From Microbacteriaceae bacterium (lineage in GTDB: Bacteria > Actinomycetota > Actinomycetes > Actinomycetales > Microbacteriaceae), in NCBI GenBank assembly GCA_030840185.1, contig JAUZFY010000057.1:1-5992 (forward strand): 5,992 bases of DNA, given 5' to 3'. The notes below the pieces were generated by a model that made no database searches, was not told the DNA's origin, and saw only the letters and a list, made by a program, of their open reading frames with translations. Below are positions 5,648 to 5,992 of the stretch, in pieces. Position 1 is the first letter of the stretch, and each line of letters opens with the position of its first letter. The position numbers were made by a program, and so were the translations under genes.

Positions 5648-5992
5648 GGGCGCGGCGCGGCCGTCGAGCCGCGCGGCAGGATCTGCGCTTCGAATACCGC
5701 CGTGACCGGCGGAGCATCCGGGTCCTCGATGCGGGCGAGCAGCGTGTCAACGGCTGCTTCGCCGAGTGCGACAGTGTCTTGGACGACCGCGGTGACGCCG
5801 GGTGTCACCATGCTCATCCACCGGGCATCGTCGAACGAGACGATGCTCAGGTCGTCCGGCACCCGCAGGCCGAGATCGTTCGCCGCTCGCCAGACGCCCT
5901 CGGCCAGAAGGTTGTTCGCGGCGAAGACCGCTGTGGGGTGGTCCCTGCGCGCGAGCATGTCGACGGCCGCTTTGCGCGCGCCGCCGGCGTCC
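5644..5992 (-). CDS. LacI-family transcriptional regulator, C-terminal part (runs off right edge)
   Basis: The frame is open from the window edge to the TAG at 5646-5644, giving the last 115 or so residues of a protein that is normally about 330-350 aa. The visible part is the second half of the periplasmic-binding-protein-like effector domain: TAVFAANNLLAEGVWRAANDLGLRVPDDLSIVSFDD, then the TPGVTAVVQD segment, the helix ALGEAAVDTLLARI, and the closing ILPRGSTA strand. This order and the VPDD-SIV-FDD and LPRGST signatures are typical of LacI/GalR regulators. The DNA-binding helix-turn-helix lies outside the window. Such proteins usually repress nearby sugar catabolic genes and release DNA on binding a sugar ligand, so the palindromes between 3269 and 3446 are possible targets. 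It is transcribed toward the dehydrogenase operon and overlaps it by 4 bp. Confidence 0.93.
   Translation of the reverse strand, partial: DAGGARKAAVDMLARRDHPTAVFAANNLLAEGVWRAANDLGLRVPDDLSIVSFDDARWMSMVTPGVTAVVQDTVALGEAAVDTLLARIEDPDAPPVTAVFEAQILPRGSTAAPRP
5655..5674. terminator. GC-rich hairpin just past the dehydrogenase stop, possible terminator
   Basis: GCGCGGC (5655-5661) and GCCGCGC (5668-5674) form a 7-bp perfect stem with a 6-nt loop, 7 nt beyond the plus-strand TAG and inside the 3' end of the LacI-family gene. No T-run follows on either strand, so it is not a classical intrinsic terminator. It could act as a U-less actinobacterial terminator or a 3' stabilising stem. In GC-rich coding DNA such stems also arise by chance. 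Confidence 0.3.

Noticed and set aside
1..5992. CRISPR arrays, tRNA or rRNA genes, insertion sequences, phage or defence genes
   Set aside because: I found no regularly spaced repeats, cloverleaf, transposase motifs or terminal inverted repeats. All coding content fits sugar metabolism and its regulation.

Overview
The window is GC-rich throughout, with G/C-biased third codon positions, GTG as well as ATG starts, and long antisense open frames of the kind seen in high-GC genomes. Together with the LacI-type regulator and the style of the proteins, this suggests a soil or plant-associated actinomycete, possibly Microbacteriaceae. The taxon is an inference from composition and family resemblance; no marker gene is present. 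The region looks like ordinary chromosomal carbohydrate-catabolism territory. I see no transposase, integrase, tRNA, rRNA, CRISPR array or phage gene.

Layout: positions 1-426 (minus strand) hold the N-terminal 142 residues of an FAD-dependent oxidoreductase that runs off the left edge. Positions 423-3194 (minus) encode a complete glycoside hydrolase family 2 enzyme of the beta-mannosidase-like type, whose stop overlaps the oxidoreductase start by 4 bp (ATGA). Positions 3195-3483 form a 289-bp divergent control region with several palindromes, an 11-bp inverted repeat and a TGGC-rich repeat. Positions 3484-4488 and 4523-5647 (plus) encode two consecutive Gfo/Idh/MocA-family dehydrogenases, 34 bp apart. 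Positions 5644-5992 (minus) are the C-terminal part of a LacI-family regulator that meets the second dehydrogenase head-on, the two stop codons sharing one CTAG.

Taken together this reads as a compact sugar or glycoside catabolic locus. A cytoplasmic GH2 enzyme would release or trim a glycoside, an FAD enzyme and two NAD(P)-dependent dehydrogenases would oxidise the sugar or aglycone, and a LacI-type repressor would plausibly control the divergent promoter region. No transporter is visible inside the window. The substrate cannot be read from the sequence. The most unusual points are the first dehydrogenase, which has G-F-W-H-V-H in place of the usual glycine-rich dinucleotide loop and EKL instead of EKP, and the palindrome-rich divergent control region. 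Nothing here clearly amounts to a wholly new system.
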